Assembly (NCBI GenBank): GCA_046349435.1
Contig: JAXMCI010000001.1
Coordinates: forward strand, 62,001-126,000
From: JAXMCI01 sp046349435
GTDB taxonomy: Bacteria > Pseudomonadota > Alphaproteobacteria > Dongiales > Dongiaceae
Length of the DNA stretch: 64,000 nt
Direction: 5' to 3'
The notes beneath the pieces are model-generated. The model worked only from the letters and a program-made list of their open reading frames with translations, was not told where the DNA came from and did not search any database. Positions 1 to 8,571 of the stretch are shown piece after piece. The number at the start of each line of letters is the position of its first letter. Within the stretch, counting starts at the first letter, position 1. The position numbers were made by a program, and so were the translations under genes.

Positions 1-113
1 TCCACGCCCTGCCCGCCCTGCACGAGCGGCTCCGGCCGCGTCTCGGGGTCGTGGCGCCCGGCTACCTCGCCGTGCAGCGCGAGATCCTTGCCGGCTTCCG
101 CCGCAGGGCCTAA
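1..113 (+). CDS. C-terminal end of an unrecognised protein (partial)
   Basis: An open frame enters from the left edge (codons from base 3) and stops at TAA 111-113. The visible 36 residues are Arg- and Leu-rich and end in GFRRRA. The codon use matches the genome. The fragment is too short to assign a family. It is followed by 43 bases before the next start, so it could be cotranscribed with the flavoprotein gene. Confidence 0.5.
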   Translation, partial: HALPALHERLRPRLGVVAPGYLAVQREILAGFRRRA

Positions 114-156
114 GCCTTCCCCCGAACCCCAGCCCTCGCAGAGTGCCCGCCCCGCC

Positions 157-2199
157 ATGACCCCCGTCGATCCCCTGCTGCAGCCCTACCAGCTCAAGCA
201 CCTCACCCTGAAGAACCGGGTGATGAGCACCTCGCACGAGCCCTCCTACTCGGAGGACGGGCTGCCCAAGGACCGCTACCGCCTCTATCACCGCGAGAAG
301 GCGCGCGGCGGCATCGCGCTGACCATGACGGCCGGCTCGGCCGTGGTCGCCGCGGATTCGCCGCAGGCCTTCGGCAACCTGCACGCCTACAAGGACGAGA
401 TCGTGCCCTGGCTGGCGCGGCTGGCCGAGGATTGCCATGCCGAGGGCTGCGCGGTGATGATCCAGCTCACCCATCTCGGCCGGCGCACCAACTGGAACAA
501 GGCCGACTGGCTGCCCATCCTCGGGCCCTCGCGGGTGCGCGAGCCGGCGCACCGCGCCTTCCCCAAGGAGGCCGAGGACTGGGACCTCGACCGCATCGTC
601 GCCGCCTACGGCGCCGCCGCCCAGCGCATGCAGGCGGCCGGCCTCGACGGCATCGAGCTCGAATGCTACGGCCACCTGATGGACCAGTTCTGGTCCCCGG
701 CGACCAACAAGCGCACCGACGCCTATGGCGGCTCGCTCGACAACCGCCTGCGCTTCACCTTCCGCGTGCTCGACGCGATCCGCGCCGCCGTCGGGCCGCA
801 CTTCATCATGGGGCTGCGCCTGGTCTGCGACGAGGACTGGGATCTCGGCCTCAGCCGCGAGGAGGGCCTGACGATCGCCCAGCGGCTGGTCGGCACCGGC
901 CAGGTCGACTTCCTCAACATCATCCGCGGCCATATCGACACCGATGCGGCGCTGCAGAAGGTGATCCCGGTGCAGGGCATGCGCGCCAGCCCGCATCTCG
1001 ACTTCGCCGGCGAGGTCCGTGCCGCCACCCGCTTCCCGGTCTTCCACGCCGCCCGCATCAGCGACGTGGCGACGGCGCGCCACGCCATCGCCACCGGCAA
1101 GCTCGACATGGTCGGCATGACCCGCGCCCACATCGCCGACCCGCACATCGTGCGCAAGGTCGCCGAGGGCCGCGAGACCGAGATCCGCCCCTGCGTCGGC
1201 GCGACCTACTGCCTCGACCGCATCTACGAGGGCCATGAGGCGCTCTGCATCCACAACCCGGCGACCGGCCGCGAGGCCACCATGCCGCACGTCATCCGCC
1301 GCAGCGACGGCCCGCCGCGCAGGGTGGTGGTGGTCGGCGCCGGCCCGGCCGGCCTCGAGGCCGCCCGCGTCTCGGCCGAGCGCGGCCACCAGGTCGTGCT
1401 GCTCGAGGCCGCCCCGCAGGCCGGCGGCCAGATCCGCCTCGCCGCCTCGGCGACCCGCCGCAAGGAGCTGATCGGCATCGCCGACTGGCGGGTCGAGCGC
1501 TGCGAGAAGCTCGGCGTCGAGCTGCGCTTCAACCGCTGGGCCGAGGCCGCCGACGTCCTCGCGCTCGAGCCCGACCTGGTCGTCGTTGCCACCGGCGGCC
1601 TGCCCGACAGCCGGGTGCTCGACGAGGGCAACGACCTGGTCGTCAGCAGCTGGGACATCCTCTCCGGCGACGCCAAGATCGCCGAGGAGGTGCTGCTCTA
1701 CGACGACAATGGCGGCCATCCCGGCATGCAGGCCGCCGAGGCCATCGCCAACCACGGCTCCCGCCTCGAGATCGTCTCTCCCGAGCGCTACTTCGCGCCG
1801 GAGATGGGCGGCCTCAACCACGTCTCCTACGCCGAGATCTTCCACCGCACGGGGGTGAAGATCACCATCAACAGCCGCGTGCTGGCGGTCCGCCGCCAGG
1901 GCAACAAGCTGGCCGCGGTGGTCGGCTCCGACTACGGCCCGCGCACGGAGACCCGCCTGGTCGACCAGGTCGTCGTCGAGCACGGCACGGTGCCGCTGGA
2001 GGACCTCTACCTCGCGCTGAAGGACGGCTCGGTCAATCGCGGCGAGGTCGACTATGCCGCGATGATCGCCGGACAGCCGCAGACGGTCACGCGCAACCCG
2101 GAGGGACGGTACCGGCTGTTCCGCATCGGCGATGCCGTGGCGTCGCGCAACGTGCACGCGGCGATCTACGACGCGCTGAGGCTCTGCAAGGACCTGTAG
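157..2199 (+). CDS. Old Yellow Enzyme-type NADH:flavin oxidoreductase with C-terminal FAD/NAD domain
   Basis: This 680-residue protein has the two-part build of trimethylamine dehydrogenase, 2,4-dienoyl-CoA reductase and N-methylproline demethylase. An FMN-binding TIM barrel occupies about residues 1-340, followed by a cluster region at 346-364 and a dinucleotide-binding domain with GAGPAG near residue 395. The expected four-Cys [4Fe-4S] motif reads C346-x2-A349-x2-C352-x11-C364, so the second Cys is Ala. I chose ATG 157 because MTPVDPLLQPYQLKHL matches the family N-terminus; the frame extends upstream to TTG 88 with no family-like sequence. Likely substrates are N-methylated amines or enoyl compounds, but specificity cannot be read from sequence. 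A SnoaL-like gene follows 5 bases downstream. Confidence 0.9.
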   Translation: MTPVDPLLQPYQLKHLTLKNRVMSTSHEPSYSEDGLPKDRYRLYHREKARGGIALTMTAGSAVVAADSPQAFGNLHAYKDEIVPWLARLAEDCHAEGCAVMIQLTHLGRRTNWNKADWLPILGPSRVREPAHRAFPKEAEDWDLDRIVAAYGAAAQRMQAAGLDGIELECYGHLMDQFWSPATNKRTDAYGGSLDNRLRFTFRVLDAIRAAVGPHFIMGLRLVCDEDWDLGLSREEGLTIAQRLVGTGQVDFLNIIRGHIDTDAALQKVIPVQGMRASPHLDFAGEVRAATRFPVFHAARISDVATARHAIATGKLDMVGMTRAHIADPHIVRKVAEGRETEIRPCVGATYCLDRIYEGHEALCIHNPATGREATMPHVIRRSDGPPRRVVVVGAGPAGLEAARVSAERGHQVVLLEAAPQAGGQIRLAASATRRKELIGIADWRVERCEKLGVELRFNRWAEAADVLALEPDLVVVATGGLPDSRVLDEGNDLVVSSWDILSGDAKIAEEVLLYDDNGGHPGMQAAEAIANHGSRLEIVSPERYFAPEMGGLNHVSYAEIFHRTGVKITINSRVLAVRRQGNKLAAVVGSDYGPRTETRLVDQVVVEHGTVPLEDLYLALKDGSVNRGEVDYAAMIAGQPQTVTRNPEGRYRLFRIGDAVASRNVHAAIYDALRLCKDL

Positions 2200-2204
2200 C
2201 GGCC

Positions 2205-2609
2205 ATGCGGGCCAGGGACGTCGTGCGCCGCTGGGTCGAGGCGTTCAACCGCAGGGATGCCGACGGGCTCGCGAGCCTCTACCACGAGGACGCGGTCAAC
2301 CATCAGGTGGCGCTCGCCCCCGTGCAGGGCCGCAAGGCCATCCGTGCCATGTTCGCGAGCGAATTCGGCGCCGCGAAGATGGTCTGCATCGTCGAGAACC
2401 TGTTCGAGGATGGCGACTGGGCGATCCTGGAATGGCGTGATCCGCTCGGCCTGCGTGGCTGCGGCTTCTTCCAGGTTCGCGACGGCAGGATCGCGTTCCA
2501 GCGCGGCTACTGGGACAGGCTCTCGTTCCTCGCGCTGCACGGACTGCCCGGCGACAACGACCCGGCAGCCGGGGCAACCGGCGCCAGCAAGGCCGGGAAC
2601 GCCCCGTAG
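2205..2609 (+). CDS. SnoaL-like / nuclear transport factor 2 fold protein
   Basis: This 134-residue protein has the SnoaL-like cone-fold pattern: an N-terminal helix (VVRRWVEAFNRRDADGLASLYHEDAV), then strands ending in an aromatic-rich region (CGFFQVRDGRIAFQRGYWD) that normally lines the ligand pocket. Family members are small isomerases, cyclases, or ligand-binding proteins without catalysis. The final 25 residues are Ala/Gly/Pro-rich and probably disordered. It starts 5 bases after the flavoprotein stop and is likely translated from the same transcript. The substrate is unknown. Confidence 0.8.
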   Translation: MRARDVVRRWVEAFNRRDADGLASLYHEDAVNHQVALAPVQGRKAIRAMFASEFGAAKMVCIVENLFEDGDWAILEWRDPLGLRGCGFFQVRDGRIAFQRGYWDRLSFLALHGLPGDNDPAAGATGASKAGNAP

Positions 2610-2693
2610 CTTCTCTCGATCCGATCGACGAGCGCCGCGCTCGCGCTCTCCAGGAGCATCGTGCTGCATGCCGGCCATCGGGCCGCCCGGCGC

Positions 2694-2699
2694 TTGACA
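2694..2699 (+). promoter_or_regulatory. Candidate -35 hexamer upstream of the dehydratase/hydantoinase operon
   Basis: A perfect TTGACA lies 88 bases before the dehydratase start in the 172-base gap after the SnoaL-like gene. No convincing -10 box is found at 16-18 bases. The best TAT-like match (TATCGT, 2722) is too far away, so this is only a candidate promoter element. Confidence 0.25.
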
Positions 2700-2746
2700 G
2701 GCCTGACCCCGCATGGTGGCGTATCGTTAAAGCACAAGACCTTCCG

Positions 2747-2785
2747 AAGGAAAGGAAACCACGCGATATGGTTTCGCAGGGATGA
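2747..2785 (+). promoter_or_regulatory. Ribosome binding site and 5-codon leader ORF coupled to the dehydratase start
   Basis: A strong purine-rich Shine-Dalgarno stretch (2747-2758, AAGGAAAGGAAA) is spaced correctly for ATG 2768. That start opens a five-codon frame (M-V-S-Q-G) ending at TGA 2783-2785. This stop overlaps the dehydratase ATG (2782) as ATGA. The dehydratase has no well-spaced Shine-Dalgarno of its own, so its initiation may depend on termination and re-initiation from this leader. Confidence 0.4.
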
Positions 2786-4509
2786 GCGATGATGCCGATC
2801 GGCGGCTTCGATCCGCGGCCTGGTTCCAGGGCAACGACAAGCTCAATGTCGTTCACCGGAGCTGGATGAAGGCGCAAGGCTTTCCCCCTCACCTCTTCGA
2901 CGGGCGGCCCGTCATCGGGATCGTCAGCACCAAGTCCGAGCTCACCCCGTGCAACGCCCATCTCGGCGGCCTTGCCGAGGCCGTCAAGCGGGGCGTCTAC
3001 GAGCTCGGTGGATTTCCGCTTGAGCTGCCCGTCACCTCGCTCGGCGAATCGAACATGCGGCCCTCGGCGATGATGTTCCGCAATCTCGCGGCCATGGACG
3101 TCGAGGAGTCGATTCGCGCCAACCCGATCGACGGCGTCGTGCTGCTGGTCGGATGCGACAAGACGACTCCCTCCGCGGTCATGGGCGCGACCAGCGTCGA
3201 CCTGCCGACGGTGGTCGTGTCGGGCGGCCCCATGCTCAGCGGCACCTTCGAGGGTCGGCGCATCGGCTCTGGCACCGACCTCTACCGCCTGAGCGAGGAG
3301 GTCCGCGCGGGCACCGTCTCGACCGAGCAGTTCCTCGCGGCCGAGAGCGCGATGAGCCGGTCGGCGGGCAGCTGCAACACGATGGGCACCGCCTCGACCA
3401 TGGCCTCCCTCGTCGAGGCGCTCGGCATCGCCCTGCCCGGCAATGCGGCGATTCCGGCGGTCGATGCCCGACGGACCGCGCTGGCCCACATGGCCGGGCG
3501 CCGGATCGTCGAGATGGTGCGGCAGGATCTGCGGCTGTCGAAGGTGCTGACCCAGCCGGCATTCGAGAATGCGATCAGGATCAATGCGGCGATCGGTGGC
3601 TCCACCAACGCCGTCATCCACCTCCTGGCGATCGCCGGCCGGGCGGAGGTCCCGCTGACCCTCGACGACTGGGACCGCCTCGGCCGCGACGTGCCGACCA
3701 TCGTCAACCTGATGCCGTCGGGCGAGTACCTGATGGACGACTTCTTCGCCGCCGGCGGGCTTCCCGTGGTCGTTCGCCTGCTGGCGGAGGCAGGGCTGAT
3801 CGCCGAGGCGCAGACGATCACCGGCCGCGCGCTGACCGATCCCGGGCTGAGCACCGTCAACTACAATGCGGAGGTCATTCGCCCGCTGGACCGTCCGGTG
3901 ACCCGCAATGGCGGGATCGCGATCCTGCGCGGCAACCTGGCGCCGGACGGCGCCGTGCTGAAGCCGTCGGCCGCGAGCCCGCACCTGCTCCGCCATCGCG
4001 GGCGCGCCATCGTCTTCGAGAGCAACGACCACTACAAGCAGCGCATCGCCGACCCGGGCCTCGATGTCGACGAGAGCTCCGTCCTGGTCCTGCAGAACGC
4101 CGGTCCCGTCGGCTATCCGGGGATGGCCGAGGTGGGAAACATGGGTCTGCCGCCGAAGCTTCTCGCGCGCGGGATCAAGGACATGGTGCGCATCTCGGAC
4201 GCGCGGATGAGCGGCACCGCCTACGGCACGGTCGTGCTGCACGTCTCCCCCGAGGCCGCCATCGGCGGCCCTCTCGCCCTGGTCAGGGATGGCGACGTCG
4301 TCGAGCTCGACGTTGCGGAGCGCCGGCTCCACCTCGACGTCGCGGCCGACGAGCTGGAGCGGCGCCGGGCGTCCTGGACGCCGCCCGCCCGTGCCCGGGG
4401 CGGCTTCGAGGGGCTCTTCGTCCGCGATGTCCTGCAGGCCGACAAGGGCTGCGATTTCGGATTTCTCGTCGGCCGCCGCGGCAGCGGGGTTCCGAAGGGT
4501 TATCTGTGA
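2782..4509 (+). CDS. IlvD/Edd family dehydratase (sugar-acid or dihydroxy-acid dehydratase)
   Basis: This 575-residue cytosolic Fe-S dehydratase removes water from a 2,3-dihydroxy acid to give a 2-keto acid. The three [2Fe-2S] cysteines expected of the pentonate-dehydratase branch are visible: Cys57 (LTPCNAH), Cys125 (VGCDKTTP) and Cys198 (GSCNTMG). The catalytic loop near Ser477 (DARMSGTAYG) is also present. The subfamily N-terminus (LRSAAWF...HRSWM) supports ATG 2782. The length is typical. It is closest in pattern to L-arabonate/D-xylonate-type dehydratases rather than biosynthetic IlvD; the exact substrate is unknown. It leads an operon with a zinc-finger microprotein and HyuA/HyuB, suggesting a catabolic route. 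Confidence 0.88.
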   Translation: MSDDADRRLRSAAWFQGNDKLNVVHRSWMKAQGFPPHLFDGRPVIGIVSTKSELTPCNAHLGGLAEAVKRGVYELGGFPLELPVTSLGESNMRPSAMMFRNLAAMDVEESIRANPIDGVVLLVGCDKTTPSAVMGATSVDLPTVVVSGGPMLSGTFEGRRIGSGTDLYRLSEEVRAGTVSTEQFLAAESAMSRSAGSCNTMGTASTMASLVEALGIALPGNAAIPAVDARRTALAHMAGRRIVEMVRQDLRLSKVLTQPAFENAIRINAAIGGSTNAVIHLLAIAGRAEVPLTLDDWDRLGRDVPTIVNLMPSGEYLMDDFFAAGGLPVVVRLLAEAGLIAEAQTITGRALTDPGLSTVNYNAEVIRPLDRPVTRNGGIAILRGNLAPDGAVLKPSAASPHLLRHRGRAIVFESNDHYKQRIADPGLDVDESSVLVLQNAGPVGYPGMAEVGNMGLPPKLLARGIKDMVRISDARMSGTAYGTVVLHVSPEAAIGGPLALVRDGDVVELDVAERRLHLDVAADELERRRASWTPPARARGGFEGLFVRDVLQADKGCDFGFLVGRRGSGVPKGYL

Positions 4510-4559
4510 CGGGAGGCGGCCGCGCGTGACGCGGCAGAGCGATCGGGGAGCACGGCCAG

Positions 4560-4766
4560 ATGATCCTTGTCGACCAGCATTTCAGGGAATGCAGCTTCTG
4601 CGGCCGGAGCTTCCCGCCGCAATGGGAGCCGATCCTCCGGGAGGACCGTCTCTACTGCTCGGAGAAGTGCATTCGCTTCGAGGAGGTCTTTCCCGAGGTC
4701 TCGGAGCGCGGCCAGGCGGATCCCGGAAAAGAGGAAGGCAGGCATGGCCGTTCGTCTCGGAATTGA
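4560..4766 (+). CDS. Small zinc-finger (treble-clef-like) protein in the hydantoinase operon
   Basis: This 68-residue ORF starts at ATG 4560 and overlaps the start of HyuA (4744) by 23 bases. It carries C-x2-C (ECSFCGRSF, residues 11-14) and C-x3-C (YCSEKC, residues 33-37), with an 18-residue spacer. This is a Zn-binding treble-clef or TRASH-like pattern. The charged C-terminal tail overlaps the HyuA reading frame and is probably unstructured. By analogy with the small Zn-binding gamma subunit of acetone carboxylase, which partners HyuA/HyuB-like subunits, it could be an accessory subunit. That is inference, as I do not recognise the exact family. Confidence 0.6.
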   Translation: MILVDQHFRECSFCGRSFPPQWEPILREDRLYCSEKCIRFEEVFPEVSERGQADPGKEEGRHGRSSRN

Positions 4767-6780
4767 TGTCGGAGGCACCTTCACGGACCTGGTGGCCATC
4801 GACGAGGCGACCCGGACCGTAACGACGACCAAGGTCCCCTCGACGCCAGGGGACCCGATCGCCGGCGTGATCAACTCGATCGAGATGGCGGGCGTGCGCT
4901 TCGACGAGATCGGCGCGATCGTGCACGGCACCACCGTCGCCACCAACGCCCTGCTGGAGCGCAAGGGCGCCGCCATGGCGTTCATCTGCACGGCCGGGTT
5001 CCGCGACATCATCTACATCCAGCGGATGAACCGGAAGCACCACTACGACCTGTCCTGGGACAAGCCGGTGCTGCCGGTCGCCCGGAAGAACTGCTTCGAG
5101 GTCGCCGGCCGCTTCAATGCCGAGGGCGTCGAGCTCGTTCCGTTCGACCTCGGCATGGCGAGGCGGGTCGCCGAGGAGATCAAGGCGCGTGGCCTGAAGG
5201 CCGCGGCGGTCTGCTTCCTGTTCTCGTTCAAGAGCGGCGCGCACGAATGCGCCATGCGCGACGTCCTCAGCGAGATCTGCCCGGAGGTCGAGGTCAGCCT
5301 GTCGCACGAGGTGTATCCGCGCTGGCGCGAGTACGAGCGGGCCAGCACCACCATCGTCGATGCCTACCTAAAGCCGCTGGTCAGGACCTATATCGACAAC
5401 ATCAGCGAGGGGCTGCAGCGGACCGGCAGCGCTGCCACCCTGCTGCTGTCCAAGTCGAATGGCGGCGTCACCGAGGCGGCGGCGATCTCGCGCAAGCCGG
5501 TCGACCTCATCCTCTCGGGCCCGGTCGGCGGCGTCATCGCCGCCGTGCAGCTCGGCCGCATCACCGGCCGTGCCAACCTGATCTCGACCGACATGGGCGG
5601 CACCAGCTTCGACGTCAGCATCATCGTCGACGGCCATTTCGGGCGATCGCAGGGCATCGAGCTCGAGTGGGGCGTACCGATCCGCACCGGCATGGTGAAC
5701 GTGGAGACGATCGGCACGGGCGGCGGGTCGATCGCGCGGATCGACGGCGGGGGATTCCTGCGCGTCGGGCCGGAGAGCGCCGGTGCCTGGCCCGGCCCGG
5801 CCTGCTATGGCCGCGGCGGCACCCTTCCCACGGTGTCCGATGCCGACCTCGTGCTCGGGCGCCTCAATCCCGACAACTTCGCCGCCGGCCAGATCAGGCT
5901 CGACAGGAAGGCCGCAGAGCGGGTCGTCGGCGAGCTCGCCCGCACGCTCGGCGCCGATCTCCACAAGACGGCGCACGACATCGTCGATCTCAGCAACTGG
6001 AACATGGTCAACGCCATCCGCCTGGTGTCGATCGACAAGGGCAAGGACCCCAGAGACTTCACCCTGGTCTCGTTCGGCGGCGCCGGCTCGGCGCATGCCG
6101 CGGCGCTGGCCGAGACGCTCGGCATGCGCGACGTCATGATTCCGGTCTACCAGGGCGTGCTCTCGGCCTACGGGCTGACCTCGGCCGACATGCGGGTCGA
6201 CGTCTCCCAGACCACCAACCTCCGCTCGGACGGCCTCGACCTGGCGAGCGCCAACCAGGCGCTGCTGCGGCTCGTCGACAGGGCCCTCCAGGATCTCCGG
6301 AGCGACGGCTACCGCGACGAGCCGATCACCATCGTAACCTTCGAGATGCGCTACCTCGGCCAGAACTACGGCCTCGAGATCCCGGTGCCGGTGGGAGCGA
6401 CCGGCCTCGGGCAATCCGCTCTGCGGGAGGTCCTCGAGAGCTTCCACCGCCGCCATCGCGAGCTCTACGGCTACAGCATCGAGCGCGAGATCATCGAGAT
6501 CACCGACTTCAACGTGACGGCCATCGGCCCGATCGCCAAGCCCGAGCTGCCGCGGATCAGGCCGACGGGATCGGTGTCGCCGACCGCCCGGCGGCCCGTC
6601 TACTTCCAGGGCCGCGGATTCGTCGACTGCCCGATCTACGTCCGGCCGGACCTCTGCGCGGACACCGTCATCGACGGCCCGGCGATCGTCGAGGAGGACT
6701 ATTCCCTGACCCTGGTGCCGCCGGACCAGAGGCTGACGGCGGACGAATGGGGCAATCTCTACATCACCCGGCCACGATGA
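4744..6780 (+). CDS. hyuA: Hydantoinase/oxoprolinase family protein, subunit A
   Basis: This 678-residue protein belongs to the HyuA/HydA family, the ATP-dependent subunit of N-methylhydantoinases, 5-oxoprolinases and related acetone/acetophenone carboxylases. The N-terminal ATPase signature GIDVGGTFTDLV (residues 6-17) and second phosphate loop STDMGGTSFDV (281-291) are present. SGPVGG follows the family pattern, and the C-terminus has the expected beta-rich region. The start at ATG 4744 places the signature at the very N-terminus; upstream codons in frame do not look like coding sequence. The overlapping zinc-finger gene and the HyuB gene 23 bases downstream indicate one operon. Whether it hydrolyses a cyclic amide or carboxylates a ketone cannot be decided from sequence. 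Confidence 0.92.
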   Translation: MAVRLGIDVGGTFTDLVAIDEATRTVTTTKVPSTPGDPIAGVINSIEMAGVRFDEIGAIVHGTTVATNALLERKGAAMAFICTAGFRDIIYIQRMNRKHHYDLSWDKPVLPVARKNCFEVAGRFNAEGVELVPFDLGMARRVAEEIKARGLKAAAVCFLFSFKSGAHECAMRDVLSEICPEVEVSLSHEVYPRWREYERASTTIVDAYLKPLVRTYIDNISEGLQRTGSAATLLLSKSNGGVTEAAAISRKPVDLILSGPVGGVIAAVQLGRITGRANLISTDMGGTSFDVSIIVDGHFGRSQGIELEWGVPIRTGMVNVETIGTGGGSIARIDGGGFLRVGPESAGAWPGPACYGRGGTLPTVSDADLVLGRLNPDNFAAGQIRLDRKAAERVVGELARTLGADLHKTAHDIVDLSNWNMVNAIRLVSIDKGKDPRDFTLVSFGGAGSAHAAALAETLGMRDVMIPVYQGVLSAYGLTSADMRVDVSQTTNLRSDGLDLASANQALLRLVDRALQDLRSDGYRDEPITIVTFEMRYLGQNYGLEIPVPVGATGLGQSALREVLESFHRRHRELYGYSIEREIIEITDFNVTAIGPIAKPELPRIRPTGSVSPTARRPVYFQGRGFVDCPIYVRPDLCADTVIDGPAIVEEDYSLTLVPPDQRLTADEWGNLYITRPR

Positions 6781-6803
6781 CCGCGGGCCGAAGGAGCGAG
6801 AGC

Positions 6804-8528
6804 ATGGCGATCGACCAGGTGACGATGCAGGTCATCAACAACTACCTCATGACGACGGCGCGCGAGATGGGCGTCGCGATGATGAACACCTCCTACTCGC
6901 CGCTCTTCAACGAGGGCCTCGATTTCTCCTGCGCCATCTTCGACGAGAAGGCGGAGATGATCGCCCAGGCGGAGTTCTGCCCGGCCCAGCTCGGCGCCAT
7001 CGTCTTCATCGCCGACTGGGTGGTCAAGGAGGTCGGAATCGAGAACTTCCATCCCGGCGACGTCGTCATCCACAACGACCCCTTCCGCGGCGGCTGCCAC
7101 ATCCCCGAGTTCTGCGTCATCAAGCCGACCTTCCATGACGGGCGGATCGTCGCCTTTCTCTGCTGCATCGGCCACATGACCGAGGTCGGCGGCATGGTCC
7201 CGGGCGGGTTCGCCGGGGACGCGACGGAGGTCTTCCAGGAGGGGATCAGGCTGCCGCCGGTCAAGATCTGCGAGGGCGGCGTCGATCGCGAGGACATCTG
7301 GAACATCATCCTGTCGAACGTGCGCACGCCGAAATACGCCTATGGCGACATGAAGGCGATGATCGGATCGCTCCATGTCGGCGAGCGGCGGATCATCGAG
7401 CTGATCGACAAGTACGGCGTCGAGACGTTCGGCGTGGCCAAGGAGGAGCTGAAGGACTATTCCGAGCGGCGCATGCGGCAGCAGATCGCCGCCATCCCGG
7501 ACGGCGTCTATCGCTACCGCGGCATCGTCGTCGACAATGACGGCGTCACCAACGATCCGCTGGAGCTCGAGGTCGCCGTCCGCGTCCGCGGCAGCGACAT
7601 CCTGTTCGACTACACGGGATCGGCGCCCCAGGCGCGCGGGCCGGTGAACTGCACCTATGGCGTGACCGCCTCGGCGACCTACAACGCGCTGCTGCACCTG
7701 ACCAGCAACGACATCCCATCGAACCACGGCTGCTATCGGCCCGTCGCCATCAGGGCGCCCAGCGGGACGATCGTCAACGTCGCCTATCCCGGCGCCAGCG
7801 TCGGCGGCAACTCGGAGACGCACCCGCACATCGTGATGGCGATCTACGCCGCGCTCCGCGATGTGCTGCCCGACCGGATCTCGGCCTTCGACGGCGGCAC
7901 CTCGGCGCTGCTGGCGATGGGCGGCGTGCAGCCCAGGACCGGGGAGATCTTCGCCAACCTGACCAACGAAGGCTGCGGCTGGGGCGGCCGCGCGGCGAAG
8001 GACGGGAACAACGTGCTCTGCATCCCGAACGGCAACTGCGCGATCGCGCCGATCGAGGTCCTGGAGACGCGCTATCCCATCCTCCACCACGAGTTCTCGC
8101 TGCGCGAGGATTCGGGCGGCGCCGGGAAGAACCGCGGCGGGCTCGGCTGCGTGCGCGAGATCGAGATCCTGGCCGACGAGCTGCGCGTCTCGGCCTTCGT
8201 CGAACGGGTCGAGACCCCGCCGGAGGGCGTCTTCGGCGGGCTGCCCGGCACGACGGCGAACCTGCTGGTGAAGACCGGCGCCGACCGGCCCTATCAGCCC
8301 GTCCCCGAAGCGTTCGGCACGGTCTGCCAGGGCAAGTTCTCCGACATCCACATGAAGCGCGGCGACGTCATTCGGCTGGAGACCTCGGGCGGCGGAGGCT
8401 ATGGGGATCCGCAGGAGCGTGACGTCCGCCGGATCGCTCACGACGTCGAGGAAGGCTTCGTCTCGCCGGCCAAGGCCGAGCAGGCCTACGGCGTGCGCGT
8501 CAGGGACGGGCGGGCCGAGCGGGTTTGA
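6804..8528 (+). CDS. hyuB: Hydantoinase/oxoprolinase family protein, subunit B
   Basis: This 574-residue HyuB-family protein is the partner of the adjacent HyuA. Recognisable segments are the metal-site-like region HNDPFRGGCHIPEF (about residues 90-103), GHMTEVGGMVPGG, and the conserved C-terminus with ETSGGGGYGDP. ATG 6804 is preceded by an AAGGAGCGAGAGC Shine-Dalgarno. It is the last gene of the operon, and the sequence becomes AT-rich about 40 bases after its stop. No terminator hairpin is obvious there. Confidence 0.92.
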   Translation: MAIDQVTMQVINNYLMTTAREMGVAMMNTSYSPLFNEGLDFSCAIFDEKAEMIAQAEFCPAQLGAIVFIADWVVKEVGIENFHPGDVVIHNDPFRGGCHIPEFCVIKPTFHDGRIVAFLCCIGHMTEVGGMVPGGFAGDATEVFQEGIRLPPVKICEGGVDREDIWNIILSNVRTPKYAYGDMKAMIGSLHVGERRIIELIDKYGVETFGVAKEELKDYSERRMRQQIAAIPDGVYRYRGIVVDNDGVTNDPLELEVAVRVRGSDILFDYTGSAPQARGPVNCTYGVTASATYNALLHLTSNDIPSNHGCYRPVAIRAPSGTIVNVAYPGASVGGNSETHPHIVMAIYAALRDVLPDRISAFDGGTSALLAMGGVQPRTGEIFANLTNEGCGWGGRAAKDGNNVLCIPNGNCAIAPIEVLETRYPILHHEFSLREDSGGAGKNRGGLGCVREIEILADELRVSAFVERVETPPEGVFGGLPGTTANLLVKTGADRPYQPVPEAFGTVCQGKFSDIHMKRGDVIRLETSGGGGYGDPQERDVRRIAHDVEEGFVSPAKAEQAYGVRVRDGRAERV

Positions 8529-8571
8529 CAGGGCCTTCTGCACGGTCACACGCGGACGCGTTCTGAGATCT

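Noticed and set aside
2296..4332. Long minus-strand open frame (678 codons) over the dehydratase gene
   Set aside because: It is the antisense shadow of a high-GC coding gene; its translation is Arg/Asp/Gly-rich with no recognisable motif. Many similar long opposite-strand frames occur over other genes here.
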